From the NCBI GenBank assembly GCA_002633005.1, contig NMRA01000419.1:103976-167975 (forward strand): a stretch of 64,000 nucleotides of DNA, read 5' to 3'. The DNA comes from Phoronis australis (lineage: Eukaryota; Phoronida; Phoronidae). The notes below the pieces were generated by a model. It was not told the origin of the DNA, made no database searches, and saw only the letters and a list, made by a program, of their open reading frames with translations. A program made the translations under genes and the position numbers. Positions 10,566 to 22,152 of this stretch are shown piece after piece; position 1 is the stretch's first letter; each line of letters begins with the position of its first letter.

Positions 10566-11697
10566 AATGAATAATTTTATGAACTATGAAAGTACCTAGA
10601 TGTTCTACTATCATATATTTTCTCGTCTGGAATGATAATTTGATGCTCCATGGACAGTTGAAATAAAATTATTTTCAATATTGCTGCAATTTCTGATGTT
10701 TTTGGTGGGACAAATTTGCTGGAAGTGTAATTTATCATTCCATTTGTCCAAAGGTGTGTAGATTGATTCTGTCTTTTTATTTCTAAACACAGTTATGTTG
10801 CTCAAGTGGAATGACCTCTTATTTCATGCATTATGTAACTTCGTATCCTTCCATGAGTCCATATATCATTGATGTTTCATTGTAGTCAGATGTAACAGTG
10901 GAGGTCAGCTCAATAAAACAGAAATTGATTGCAAACCACAGATTTGTGCAAATCCCTAAATTGCTAAGTGCTTGTAGTTATAGTCATTGAAAATGTGTAA
11001 CATACTTTGAAGAAAAGCAAAATTATTTAGATCATGATGATGCTCGATCAAGTAAAACTTTTTGAATGCTGGTGGGACTGAATGTTCATCATGATGCATA
11101 ATGCAAACTATTACTGGGTGAACAATTAGGTCAATATATTTAACACCAGTCGGAACATATGTTTCTGTGACTTATCATCATTACATCTTTCCATGTAATG
11201 ACAATGTAAAGTATCACATGACTGGAGTTAACAGCTTTTGAGATATTAGGAGATAAACTGTGTTTTAGGTTCAAAAAGATACCAAAATTTAGCATTAGAA
11301 AATTAATCTTCCCAATTTTAAAGTTTTATTTAAAAATTCGCTGTGGAGCACCTTGTAATTGGTTGGAATTTCTGTAAATAACAGTGTGATTACTATGCCA
11401 TAGATTTAATGTAATTACAAAGTTGGTCAAGTCATTGCACTTGGTCAATGTACACATGACCATTTGAACCCTAAAATGCATTGACTACATGTATTTTGGG
11501 CCTACTGGGTGCATTTGGCCCCAGAATTCAAGGAAACCCTGAGCCAGAAATTTTGGGGGATTCTTTGATCTGTAAACAAGAAGGTTGAGTGAAGGTTTTC
11601 AGAGAACTTCAGATTACATTTTCTTCCACCCCTAACAGCTGAGGATTTAGCTAACTGCACTTGCACTACTCCGCCACTTACTAAACGGTGAATATGC
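10566..11697. other. Intergenic, nothing recognised
   Basis: AT-rich DNA with no ORF, repeat partner or RNA gene that I can support. Confidence 0.35.
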
Positions 11698-11910
11698 CAG
11701 TGGCGGATCTAGGATACAATAAGGGGGGGTCCAACATGACGTCTCGGAGAAATAGGCAAAGCTCGATTGTATGCACAGGTGGCTCAAATGTTGTGGGGGT
11801 TGGCGATACGGACCTGGTGTTCCGGAATTCTACCGTTGGGCTCGATATTTTCTCACGCTTCACGCTGTTGCTGTGTAATTTTTTGCTTGCACCAGTCAAA
11901 GGGGGGGGGG
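11698..11910 (+). mobile_element. GGCGGAT-type element, copy B (right end missing)
   Basis: It begins CAGTGGCGGATCTAGGATAC and shares several blocks in the same order with copy C at 35148-35474, including GCACAGG, CTCGATATTTT, CACGCTGTTGCTG and a G-run near the far end. The right inverted repeat is not visible, so the copy is truncated at about 11910. No coding content belongs to it. Confidence 0.6.
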
Positions 11911-12167
11911 CGTTGGCCTGTACGCAATCATCACGTAGCAACAATTAACAATCACCACGAGATACATTTTAGTTATAAATCCTACGTACGTTCACGATGC
12001 ATTGAAATGTTTTAGCAAAATGTTATTGTTCATGTTTACCATATATTATACACAACATAGTCTATGATGTTGACCGTACGCCGATCAGTGAGCCAGACTA
12101 TTTTCATTCACTAAACGATAAAACATGAATCGAACGGTTTCTGTTTGAAATGCACATAAATGAAATC

Positions 12168-12509
12168 CTAGGCAAAAAGTATATTAGACCATAATTGGGA
12201 GGGCATAGAAACCAAATAAATGGATAACTTACTTAAGAAATGGGACTTCTTTGAGTCAATCGAGGTGTCGATGTCACGGTGCTTTCGAAACCAGCCATCA
12301 CTGTTTTGCTTTCGGCGACCTTTCACGTCTCTGAGGTCATCAGGCCTTTTCCAAATAAGGCACCGCAATGCATTTTGGGACTGTAATGTCGGACTTGACG
12401 AGCACGAAGGCGTGTCTTTTTGGTCAACTTTCAAACGTAAAGAAAAATACTCCAAACTCATTTGAAACTCACTATATTTACGAAACCTACAAAAAAACTT
12501 GTACGCCAC
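12168..12509 (-). other. Unrecognised 113-codon open frame
   Basis: A minus-strand frame of 113 codons includes a charged central stretch (LIWKRPDDLRDVKGRRKQNS). No domain is recognised. On the opposite strand an ATG follows GCATTTTGGGACTGTA, a promoter-like context, with a 52-codon frame starting MSDLTSTKACLFGQL. Either or neither may be a real exon. Confidence 0.2.
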
Positions 12510-12838
12510 GATATGATACAGGTTTCATGCAAGATAATTAACATTTACTTTCTTATTTTATACTACATGTATTTTTCACGTTCCAAGCCACTTTAAGCTA
12601 TAATAGTTGGTAAACCTTAATTTATTAATTCAATTTATATTTAAATTTTCAATTGGTTTTGAGTAAAACCATTATTTGACAAAAATAACCAGGCTTTTCT
12701 TAAAAGGTCACGACCTCCGACCCCGGGCCTCTGACATAGAAAGTAGTTATAAATCCGTGGAGAGTCAGAAAAGGTAAATAGACTCATTGCAATGTTTCTC
12801 GTTTAGTATGTAGTACAAATAAATTATTACATGTTCTC

Positions 12839-12963
12839 AGCCGTTATCCCCCGTTATCTAGAGCCCTCGTGGATTTTGGAGAATTATCACCCTCGGGGTT
12901 AACGCCCCTCGGGCGATAATTCTCCAAAATCCACTCGGGCTCAAGATAACGAGGGATACCGAC
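12839..12963. repeat. Large imperfect palindrome
   Basis: Two arms of about 60 bp, including the exact GTGGATTTTGGAGAATTATC and its reverse complement, meet at a TTAA centre (12899-12902). The arms are mostly identical, with a few mismatches. On single strands this would form a long hairpin. It resembles a foldback MITE with no internal body. No coding content. Confidence 0.75.
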
Positions 12964-13136
12964 TACGCCATGTAATAATCTATATTCATTGCACATACTT
13001 CATTGATATTTAGACATATAGTACAGTCTGCACATACCATGCTGATGTTTAGTGTATACACTTTCTGTGATTATTAAGTAATCCTGATGAAATAATAAGA
13101 AATAAATTTCTCTCTGCCTGTTTCATGTAACAGATG

Positions 13137-13668
13137 AGTCAATGGCTTGGCTTCAACATATCTTGGCCAAAAATTCAGTAGCAGTCAAGCTATATACTTT
13201 ACACCGTCTTCTGTTGCTGGTAACGTTTCTTTTAAAAAAAATGAAATCCGAGACCGACAAGAGATCTTTTATTTATGCTGCTGCTGCAATACGGAACTCT
13301 CTTAGCCCACAAATTAAACGGCCCAATTCAATTACTACAAAATTAATTTTGAAAAGTGGCTGTAATTTACTTACACATTCTAACACCTTACCTTTCTTAA
13401 TTATGTCATTTTTCATTATTGTACATGCTCGCACTATTTAGTATCATCTCTTTATTTCATCTCTTTTGGTCAAAGTTTCATCATCAACCTGTTTTAATTG
13501 CTGCTTTGTTACCTGTATCTAATTTCTATTTTACTACTTTATCCTATTATATTTTACTGTATTACAGTCTGTTGTTGTGGGCTCTCTTGAAAAGCAGTGC
13601 TTCACTTGAATAGGCTACCCTCATTTCAAATATTACAATAAATGAATAAATAAAATAAATAGTTGGTG
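13137..13668 (+). mobile_element. 3' end of a LINE (CR1/Jockey-like tail)
   Basis: The frame around 13256-13340 reads like the C-terminus of a non-LTR retrotransposon polyprotein (SFIYAAAAIRNSLSPQIKRP). It is followed by a T-rich 3' UTR, then a motif with GAAAAGCAGTGCTTCACTTG and GGCTACCCTC, and an AATAAATGAATAAAT tail. The same tail motif ends the segment at 38115-38205, so both are 5'-truncated copies of one LINE lineage. Truncation at the 5' end is typical of target-primed reverse transcription. Confidence 0.55.
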
Positions 13669-13936
13669 CTTGAGCCGGATTTACTGTATAGTTTTAACGT
13701 CGTGATCTTTGCATTTTAGCATGAACAAAAGAATATTTTTTAATACTCTTTATTCAGTTGTTGACTGACTGTAATTGGTATTTTGGTTATGATTGGCTGG
13801 CAAAAGCAAAAGAACCGTTAAGATAGGTTGTATATCAGAAAATCAGAAAAAAACTATGTACTATCTTATATTGGAATATGAAATCAAGTACAGGGGTGAA
13901 AAATTATGTTTCTGCCATGACCTAAATACCAGGCTT

Positions 13937-14405
13937 TAAGGTATGCCTACGAACTTTAAAATCAGCGCATGTGTAAGCGAAATATTGATTGACGTTTTGA
14001 TTTATTATCTCTTGCGTACCTGTACAGTCTGTTCTACACCTGTGTCACCCGATTGGAATATTGTGAATTTTTTCTTGGGAGACAATAAACCGAAACGTCC
14101 ATAAATATGCCGTCGTTTATGCACCGATTTTAAAGTTCGTACTCATATTTGGCCGAAAACAAATGTGATTAAAAGTATGCATCAGTTTCTTCTATTATCA
14201 CAATTGTAATGGAATGTTTCTACCTCCAATAATAAGTATTTTGTTGTTGTTGTTGTTGTTGTTGTTGTCGTTGTTTACATATGCGCTGATTTTAAAGTTC
14301 GTACTCATATTTTGGCCCAAAAAAATGCGATTAAAGGTATGAATATTTTTCCTGTTATAATGGTACTGGTCTTTTTCTACCCCAATAATAAGTATTTTGT
14401 TCATA
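13937..14405. repeat. Nested inverted and direct repeats with (GTT)n tract
   Basis: A motif around GATTTTAAAGTTCGTACTCA occurs at about 14128 and again at about 14289, each time followed by similar sequence ending CCAATAATAAGTATTTTGTT (a ~165-bp direct duplication). The same motif is inverted at about 13942-13972. A (GTT)n microsatellite lies at 14241-14273. It is probably the edge of a small transposon with a partial duplication. Confidence 0.5.
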
Positions 14406-14978
14406 ATATTTTGTTAATCTAGAAGCTTACAACCTAAACACTTGTATGTTATGTAAGATAGAAGTTGTGGTATTTATATGCTTCTTTACTCTAAGATTTG
14501 TTTTGATTTGATTAGGGGAAATATTTTGTGCCGCAACCCTGATATTCAGGCGAATTGACGTGCAACGTTTTTACGTCATCTGTCATGCCGTGTCATTCTA
14601 TTACACTCCACACGTTTGTAACTGATGTATAGTAAAGTTGTCTTGCGCAATATCATACAGTGTACGCGTACATATAATATTTTTGAAAAAAAATTCTTTT
14701 TCGAAAAATTGTTATTGTGGCGGGCGACCTGGTCTGGTCGAGAGTCCGTTTGAAGATACACTCTAACAAGTTATGTCTATACAAGGAATGACCAAGGGGG
14801 GACTCACATTGAAAAACTGACCGCATTCGCAAACAGTGTACAGTACCAGAAATTGCGGGGACGCTGTTCTTTCACAACAAAGTCTTGCAAGACTCGTGCG
14901 ATGTTCAATAGGCCTCCTAAGGAGCCCTTGTTCCGACCTCAACACCTATCGTTTTTCTACCTGCAATAAGCACACTGT
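14406..14978. other. Spacer, nothing recognised
   Basis: No feature can be supported. Several short open frames lack protein character. Confidence 0.3.
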
Positions 14979-16065
14979 CGTCTTCTATACTGGGAATTTC
15001 CGCAGAAAGGCCCACCCGATGAAACGCTCATGCCCATGGGCATTTATTTGATGTTAGTACTTCGGGTTTCAAGCGTTCAGACATTGGGACGTTTATTTCG
15101 AAAATTGCAAGAGATGCAAATAGGTCCTGGAATACATCGTCAACGTTTGAAGTAGTCCATGATAACTGATGAAATTTAGTTGCGCATTCAAGTCTTTTGA
15201 ATGGACTTGGCAACCTCAAAGGCCTTAGTGCCAACTGAGCTGCGAAACGAGATGCTGACATTGTAGAGGCTTACAAGCTCATTGACACAGCAGTTGTCAA
15301 AGTGCAAGCGTTGGGAGCAAACATCGAAGATGTTTGGGTAGAATGGTTCCAAGACGAGCAAATCATTGGATCCGATATACAGATTCCTCTGCAGTCTAGA
15401 CAACAGAAGGATAGGACTAACGTATGAGTAACCACTGGGGATTAAAAAGTGTCTAGAGAGAAGTTTTCAAATTCAAAATTTTTTGCATAGTACACTTTAG
15501 GTCTCGCGACGGACCAGGCCAGCTTGACTTGTGTAGATGTTGAGTTTCAGTGTACTTGTGGTCCCTCGGCGAGCTAGTCTTGCGATTTTTTTACCAAAGT
15601 GTGCTTTGTAAAATTATTTATCTCAGCCAGTACTGTTTGGTCCCGTGACAGATCGACTATTTTTATAGGGATAATAACCACAGGTGTACTCTTGGTCTCG
15701 TGATGGTCCAGGTCAGCCTTTTTGTGTACTGTCAGTGTACATCTGGTCCCTCTGCAAACTAGTCTAGTATATCTTTTCACAACTGTGCGCAGGATGTTTT
15801 GGTTTCGTGAAACTGTTTTCAGATGATTTGTTTCCTCTGAAACATTTGACGTTTTTCAAATGTTGCCAACGTTATTCAGCTTAATAAAGTGCTACTTAAT
15901 TATTTATTGTCGCTTTTAATGATACACTATGAGCTGAGAGCACCATCGTTCGCCAGTTTTTCTCGTAACGAGACAGAACACATGTTTATTTCCGGATTAA
16001 CAGTGCAGGTCTTCGTTCTTAAACAACTTGATGCTGCTGTTACGCGATCATCTGATATTCAAGTT
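14979..16065 (+). mobile_element. Internally deleted hAT-type element copy
   Basis: The whole segment matches, in inverted orientation, the element at 48952-51200. Its first part (14979-15420) corresponds to the transposase region and still reads ADIVEAYKLIDTAVVKVQAL in one frame, with stops elsewhere. At about 15420 the similarity jumps directly to the subterminal repeats of the other copy, so about 1 kb holding the transposase C-terminus is missing. The 3' part (15423-16065) carries the same repeated boxes with TGGTCC / TGTACAC. Coding capacity is lost. Confidence 0.7.
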
Positions 16066-16431
16066 TTTACGCTCCGTCGGTGCTCCTTATGCTCTTGAAT
16101 ATTTGGAAGTTGTCTAAACCCCTGTATACACACCATACCTTTTCGTATATGATTTTTCGTATTCTTAAAATGGTGTGTGTAAGCAGATGTTATGATGCCA
16201 GCCGGCTGGCTCTCTATTGTGTTGGCAGGAAATGTGGTAATTGAAACTTTGTAATATAATGAGGCTAGGCCCTCTGCATTTAATTGAGGTTTCCGAAAAT
16301 TAAAAGTGCATTGCAATCATATCTTTGACTGTAGTAGAACTTATCGCAGGTGTTATGCAAGAATTGTTTCAATAGTCACCTGATTTGATTTTGCTGAGTA
16401 AGCTCCATTCAGATTAATTAATACTTATGCA

Positions 16432-17010
16432 AGTGTCACGTGCAACCGTCACGAGATGGGCCCATCATATGATGCCAGCTAGAATAGTATTTAAGGCATT
16501 GGCCATCAAGGAAAGTCAGACCATAGACCACAAAAGACCATAGACCACAAAAGACAACAATCGACCACGACATCAGACTAAAACCAAGACCAGACCCAGA
16601 CCTGATCTCCAGGAGAAGCCGACAGCGAAGCCGAGGAAACAGGTTCAGTGAAGTCAAATCACAAGGAGTCGAGCTATACACATTTAATACAGGCGTTGGT
16701 CTCAGCCTGTTAGTCAATTTGAACCAGTCTAGTGATTGTTTTAGAGAGTCAGTTCATGTTGCGACTTGTATTGCATTAATGAGTGCGGTAGCTACGGGTA
16801 ACTGGTGGCACTGTAAATTGATACTTTCACCTGTAACGATATATCGTTTCATTCGAACAGTCGTCAGTCTCACAACTCGAAGTAATCTATTGTTTGTAAT
16901 TCACAACGCTGCAAATTAATAGACGTATTCTATTGTTAAAGTATTCGTGTGTTCTTTGATTTACTACCACGAGCGCGCCGTCTGTTGGCCGCAACACGCA
17001 TTGATATACC
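16432..17010 (+). mobile_element. Possible second LTR
   Basis: The segment starts TGTCACGTGCAACCGTCACG, a frequent LTR opening, and has a TATA-like TAGTATTTAAGG near 16487. It shows a short tandem duplication (ACCATAGACCACAAAAG at 16519-16552) and ends near CCGCAACA. No second copy exists in the window, so the call rests on layout only. Confidence 0.3.
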
Positions 17011-19400
17011 ACAACTTGCGCTTCAGTCAAAAAATCTAATGTGGTTATTTGGAAAATTCACATTAACTAGAGGCGCATGTACTAGTGCTGATAGATGAAC
17101 AGCCTCGATTTCGCGAGCCCTTTAAATACATGGTGAAATGGCTTGTAGCTGTGCCAACTGAATCTGAGATTGCGTGAAAAGGAGAAAGTAAGCTTACCCT
17201 AATACAAAGGTAAGTTTTGTGGTTATTTTAACGATTATTCCATGTTTATTCTACTGATGCCTGTTAACTGAGGTACTCGCCGATGTCGACTTCGCGGCAG
17301 TCGCCAGTCAGGTTAATCTGTGTTGTGATGTGTGTTACGATACTTGACGTAGCACTCGGGATCTTTTCGTTCATCAAAGCAGTATTATTGTTTGGAATGC
17401 TTCTAACACTGAGTGACATTAACTTTTCCTTTCAGAAGAAAGACCTTTTACAAATGGTAGCAACATTTCAATTTGGCTCACATTATGTGGAAATGACATT
17501 CAGTGACTTCATCGATTGTCTTATTGTCAGTAGAAAGCCCGTTAATGTTACACTTTAATGATGGAATAATTTTCAACAGGCAAGTTTGTCACTAATTATT
17601 GCAACCACATTTCTTCAGTTTTAAAGCCTCATACAGTGCAGTTGTGCTTATTCTTTATAAAGCTGAAATGATTACCGAATATGCTTGCGAATTGTTATTT
17701 TCCTGTTGACCTATAGAAATGTGCAGGAATCAAAATGAAATATTCCCTTCATTTGATTTGTTTGTGTGTGTGTAATTATTTTCAGAGCTTTCTTAAGAAG
17801 GCCTTTGAACAATTGTAATTTTTTAGTTAACTTGCCTATGAACAAAAGTTCCACATGCAAGAAAAGTATGTTTTCAATTGTAGCTAGCTGGATAAGAATC
17901 TGCTATGCACAAGATTCGAGAATAAAAATTATCAGTGTATTTAAAAACAAAATGGCAAACTGAACAACCTCATACATACAAAGAAACAACATTGTTCATA
18001 ATTAGGCATATCAAGCGCAGAATTTCTGAATTAGGTTCAATTCTCTCAAGTTATTGCTGAAGAATTGCTTTTCAATTTGGACATAAGGTAAATAGATGGT
18101 CCGGCGGGTGGTTCAGTCGTTTTCTCTTACCTGTAACAGAATAGTCAGAGAAATATTAGCAAATTATAAAAGAAAATGCGAGACAAAACTCCTTTTGTAA
18201 GGCAGAACATACTTGATGTTTCATCTTCATGTTTTTATGTAGAAACTAATATTCTTTGTACCCAAGACTTATCTAAGATCTGAATTAAAATATGTGAAAC
18301 AGGCTAAAAGTTATTTAACAATGTGTATTTTTCACGACACCTAAAATGTGCTTCTGATCTCGAAAAGTAACATTCATTCTAGGTGTCAATTTTTATTCCA
18401 ATATAATGTTACGATATTTACTGAATAGCTTATTCATTTTTGTTAATTGGGTAAGTAATTTTGGTAGTCCTGGGGGTGGCTATAAAATAAGGAAACTTGC
18501 ACATCTATAGAATTTTATTGGACATAGTATACTTTTTTGAGAGAAACTGCTGTGAAAACGTCATCCCTAACTTCTGAGGGTCACGTACCATGCACCTCCT
18601 ATGTTGGGCGCACTCCCACCCAGGACAATTGAATATGTGAGTATGTGCAGCTAGCCCATCCGGCATCCGAGTGCCGGGTGAGCTTCCGAAAAGAAACACT
18701 TAGTTCCACTCAATAAACCACCCGTTATTCAGTGGGGTAACTGGTGGGGATAACATCACCGAACGATGTCGATAGAAACTGGTTGCTAAAAACTTACCAA
18801 GTAATGTTATATGTTGTCTCCCAATAGAAATACAATGTACGTAGAGCACACACTGACGAGGCTTCCGCATCCACACATTTTTTGTCAGTTGGTTGACCTT
18901 TTTGACCGCCATTCTCCACAAATGTAGGTCTTTTGAAATTTGTGACCACCTAAGGGTCGAAGACTTGCACCAGGGAAAATAGCAAAAATAAGGCTTAGCG
19001 TGACGACGTATTTTGACAACAATTCCGTCTTTTTACCATCTGTTTACATGCATAAAGCGCCGCATGCGCAATTCAATCACCACTAGTGCAGCAGCGATAC
19101 CGCAAGAATTCTCCGAATAGCCCAATTGGGTTTTGGCGTGAATTTTCAGCAGGAATAGGTCCGTCATGGGACGAGTTCACACCCTGAGCGGACTGACTGC
19201 CGGATGGCACGCGAAACTCCAGTCCTTGATTTGTGGTCATGCTTTAAGAAACACTAAACTCATATTTTTTCATTAACATCGAGCTTTCTGTCGGTGACAC
19301 GGCTGTGATGTTTGTGACAAGAACCAGAGTTATACGATTACCATGGATGATAGTATATCAGATTTGACTGATGCGGCTGCTATGTTCATGGTGAGATATA
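17011..19400. other. Mostly intergenic; one possible splice donor and small ORF
   Basis: A perfect donor (ACAAAG|GTAAGT) occurs at 17208/17209. A 91-codon frame at 17283-17558 has a hydrophobic N-terminal half (LICVVMCVTILDVALGIFSF), and its second half follows a strong acceptor (TTTTCCTTTCAG). Neither can be tied to a known gene. The rest holds nothing recognised. Confidence 0.25.
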
Positions 19401-19421
19401 AAACCATAGTTACGCCGTGAC

Positions 19422-19499
19422 GGTTGATACAGTAAGTGACTGGCAGTAATAGGCCTACATTAGTAGGCCTATTACTGCCAGTCACTTACTGTATCAACC
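19422..19499. repeat. Perfect 37-bp hairpin
   Basis: Left arm 19422-19458 and right arm 19463-19499 are exact reverse complements around an ATTA loop. The arm includes GACTGGCAGTAATAGGCCTA. A partial third copy of the loop-proximal part (CCTACTAATGTAGGCCTAC) follows at 19498-19516. The exact identity implies recent formation or an assembly foldback. Confidence 0.85.
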
Positions 19500-19569
19500 T
19501 ACTAATGTAGGCCTACGTCTGTGATGATCATACCACTGAGTGTAACACCGCAACTGTGGTACCTGTCAC

Positions 19570-19790
19570 TTAGTGACGGTGCAAACAGCTGCGATGTAAG
19601 TAATGAGATAAAAACAACGCTCTTACACCGCCACTACGGCTATTTACGGTAACACAGCTACCATGTTAGTGATGAGATAAAAGACAGTATTAGAACACCG
19701 CCATTACGGATATTTACGGTAATACAGCTACCACGTTAGTGATGAGATAAAAGCCAGTATTACAACAACACCGCACATATTTACCACTAC
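19570..19790. repeat. ~70-bp tandem repeat, three units
   Basis: Three diverged units each carry a core GTAATGAGATAAAA or GTGATGAGATAAAA followed by ACACCGCC and TTTACGGTA. They begin at about 19575, 19651 and 19721. A more decayed version (GGTGAGATATAAAACCATAG) lies upstream near 19390. No coding role. Confidence 0.65.
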
Positions 19791-20548
19791 TTTTTGCACT
19801 TAACCTCGCCTTTCCAGATAAAAATTAAGTACCAGTCCACGAGAGCACCAGACATTCAGCGGCAAGTTGGCGGGTTCAGCCGATTTTCACCAAATTTGGC
19901 ACATAGGTAGTCCTATAGAATCTATAAACAGTGGTGAAATATTTCCTCAAAATATTAAGTTTTACTAAAGTTATAGGCTCAAACACATTTTACGGCTTCG
20001 CAGCTGTGTTTTCACGCTGTAAAAACTGTCCAATTTTAACTGTTTATATTTTTCCTTGAATGAAAGCTATAATTGAACTATTATTCACTTGGCATTGTTA
20101 AGGGATGCCTATAGATTGTTACACAGATATCTTGAAAAAAAGATTCCGATTTACCGCCGTCATTTAGTAGTTTTACTACACTGCCCCCCGTTATGCGTAC
20201 ATCAGACCGTTGCCGATAAATGCTCGTCATTATCTTTGTTATAACAACGGGAACAATGAAGATGGTAATCTATTGTTCTCTATGCGACCAGGTTTCCCGT
20301 GGATGACCACAGAAGAAGAATCCAAAAGTATCCACAAACACTTATCACGCACCTGAATAACTCTTACCGCGCACACGAATCCTTTCCGTGGAACCTAAAC
20401 ACCAATTTTTTGTATCCGTGTATTGTGTTGTATTGCTCATGGTACGGGTTCAGATTCCATTCCATTAAGATTTCAATCCCCAACCCTGTAATATGGGAAA
20501 GTGCGGCCCATAATAGCAAAACTGAATTAGAAAGATAAGCAAAAAATA

Positions 20549-20869
20549 ATGAGGAAACGGAGAGAAGTGAGGGACCCCAACATATTCATAACAGAAGACT
20601 TCTCAATCCAGGTTAAGAAGGCAAGGAGAAAGCTGTACGAATTCTCACAATCAAACAACATGGAAAACGCTAAAATCAGCTTTAACAAGCTAATCTATAA
20701 TGGCAGGGTATATGTATACGAAGAAGAGAACGATATGGTAAAAATCAAACCCCGCACGACTAATGCTGATCCACGCCATCCATCAACCCGAACGGAAGCC
20801 GCTGTTCAACATGATGATCAGGTTTTCCATATGGCCAGCTCGTCTCAAGCTCAGTCGGACCAGCACTAG
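20549..20869 (+). pseudogene. LINE N-terminal region (ORF1-like domain)
   Basis: A 106-codon frame reads RKRREVRDPNIFITEDFSIQ and then a Lys/Arg-rich helix-like stretch and ISFNKLIYNGRVYVYEEEN. This NIF-x-ED pattern is found in the nucleic-acid-binding region ahead of the endonuclease in several LINEs (family knowledge, from memory). It ends at a TAG (20867-20869), but the same frame continues through the stop straight into the endonuclease, so the TAG may be a disabling mutation in one longer polyprotein or a true ORF1/ORF2 boundary. Confidence 0.55.
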
Positions 20870-22078
20870 AGGTTAGACCAAGGCCCGCAAGACAAGTCGT
20901 CATGGAAATTTATTTGTTGGAATATCGAAGGTCTAAAGCATAAAATACAGAGATCTGATTTTGTAAATATGATATGTACATATGATATTATCGCTTTTGT
21001 TGAAACATGGGGAATGAATGAAGATGAGTTTACACTGGAAGGGTACCAGTGTTTTGGGTCGGTGAGAAATAAACACCCTCAAGCATTTCGGAATTCTGGC
21101 GGTGTGGTATTATTTTGTAAGGATTTATTGGGGGCTATTAGGCTTCCTTCAAGTTCGTGTGACGTTTTATGGGTAAAAATTGACCTACCCGATTATCTGT
21201 ATCCTGTTTTAGTTGCAGTTGTGTATCAGTCTCCAAAAAGTTAAAGTAAAAATTTGGAAATAATGAAAACACTTGAGCGGGAGGTACAAGGTTATACTGC
21301 TGAAATGAGAGGGGATCACCTTTTAATTATGAGCGATTTTAATGCTCGTACGCGTAACAGGCCAGACTTTATTGCAGATGACAGTATTAAGTATATGGAT
21401 GAATCCAGTGCTATTTTTGATTGTGTTGGTTATGTAGAAGATCGCCTGTGTTGTAGCACCTCACAAGATAATGGCGAGGTAAATGAGTTTGGTACAGAAT
21501 TATTAGATTTTTGTCAAAGAAATGAGATAAGAATTTTGAATGGAAGAGTAGGGAAAGATGCAGACATTGGTAGTGTAACATGTGTAACTTATAATGGATC
21601 TAGTGTTGTTGATTATGTCATGATGAGCAAGGATTTATTGTACTGTGTGGACGGTTTTGAAATCGGTGAAATATGTGAATCGACTGCGCACTTTCCATTG
21701 ATTTTTAGTATGTGTAAGACGCAGCAAAACAACTGGGCTCGAGGTGAACAGAATGAAAATTTTTATAAATGGAACGAGGGGTTGAGCGTAAGATATGCAG
21801 AAAACTGGTCGAGCCCGGAGGTGGATCAGTTGCTCGCTTACGTGCAGAGTCATTTACCCTCGACCATAGATTCGAGTGTAGAAAGTTTAATGGAAGCCAT
21901 TAAATTATGTGCTGCAGACATGTTAAAACCAAAAGTGAACATATCTTATAACCCAGTTAGTTTTCCCAAATGGTTTGACGCTGATTGTAGGGAGATGAGA
22001 GCTGTCGTTAGGCAAAAATTATGTAATTTTAGATTCAGTATTGGAACACGGAGAGAAAACATTTGCCGAACTCTATAA
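20870..22078 (+). pseudogene. LINE AP-type endonuclease domain
   Basis: The domain would nick the target DNA to prime reverse transcription. Visible motifs in order: FICWNIEGL (about 20909), FVETW (about 20996), VAVVYQSP (about 21211), LLIMSDFNAR (about 21323) and SVVDYVMM (about 21602). The final SDH motif is replaced by STAHFPL (about 21679), so a normally conserved catalytic aspartate is absent. An in-frame TAA at 21242-21244 splits the domain between the tyrosine and SDFN motifs. The frame ends at 22078, where a frameshift separates it from the RT. Confidence 0.85.
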
Positions 22079-22152
22079 GTACAAGCTAGAAGGGATTATG
22101 GAAACTTAAAAAAAGTGAAACAGATAGAGTGTAACAGAAACATTACAAAACT

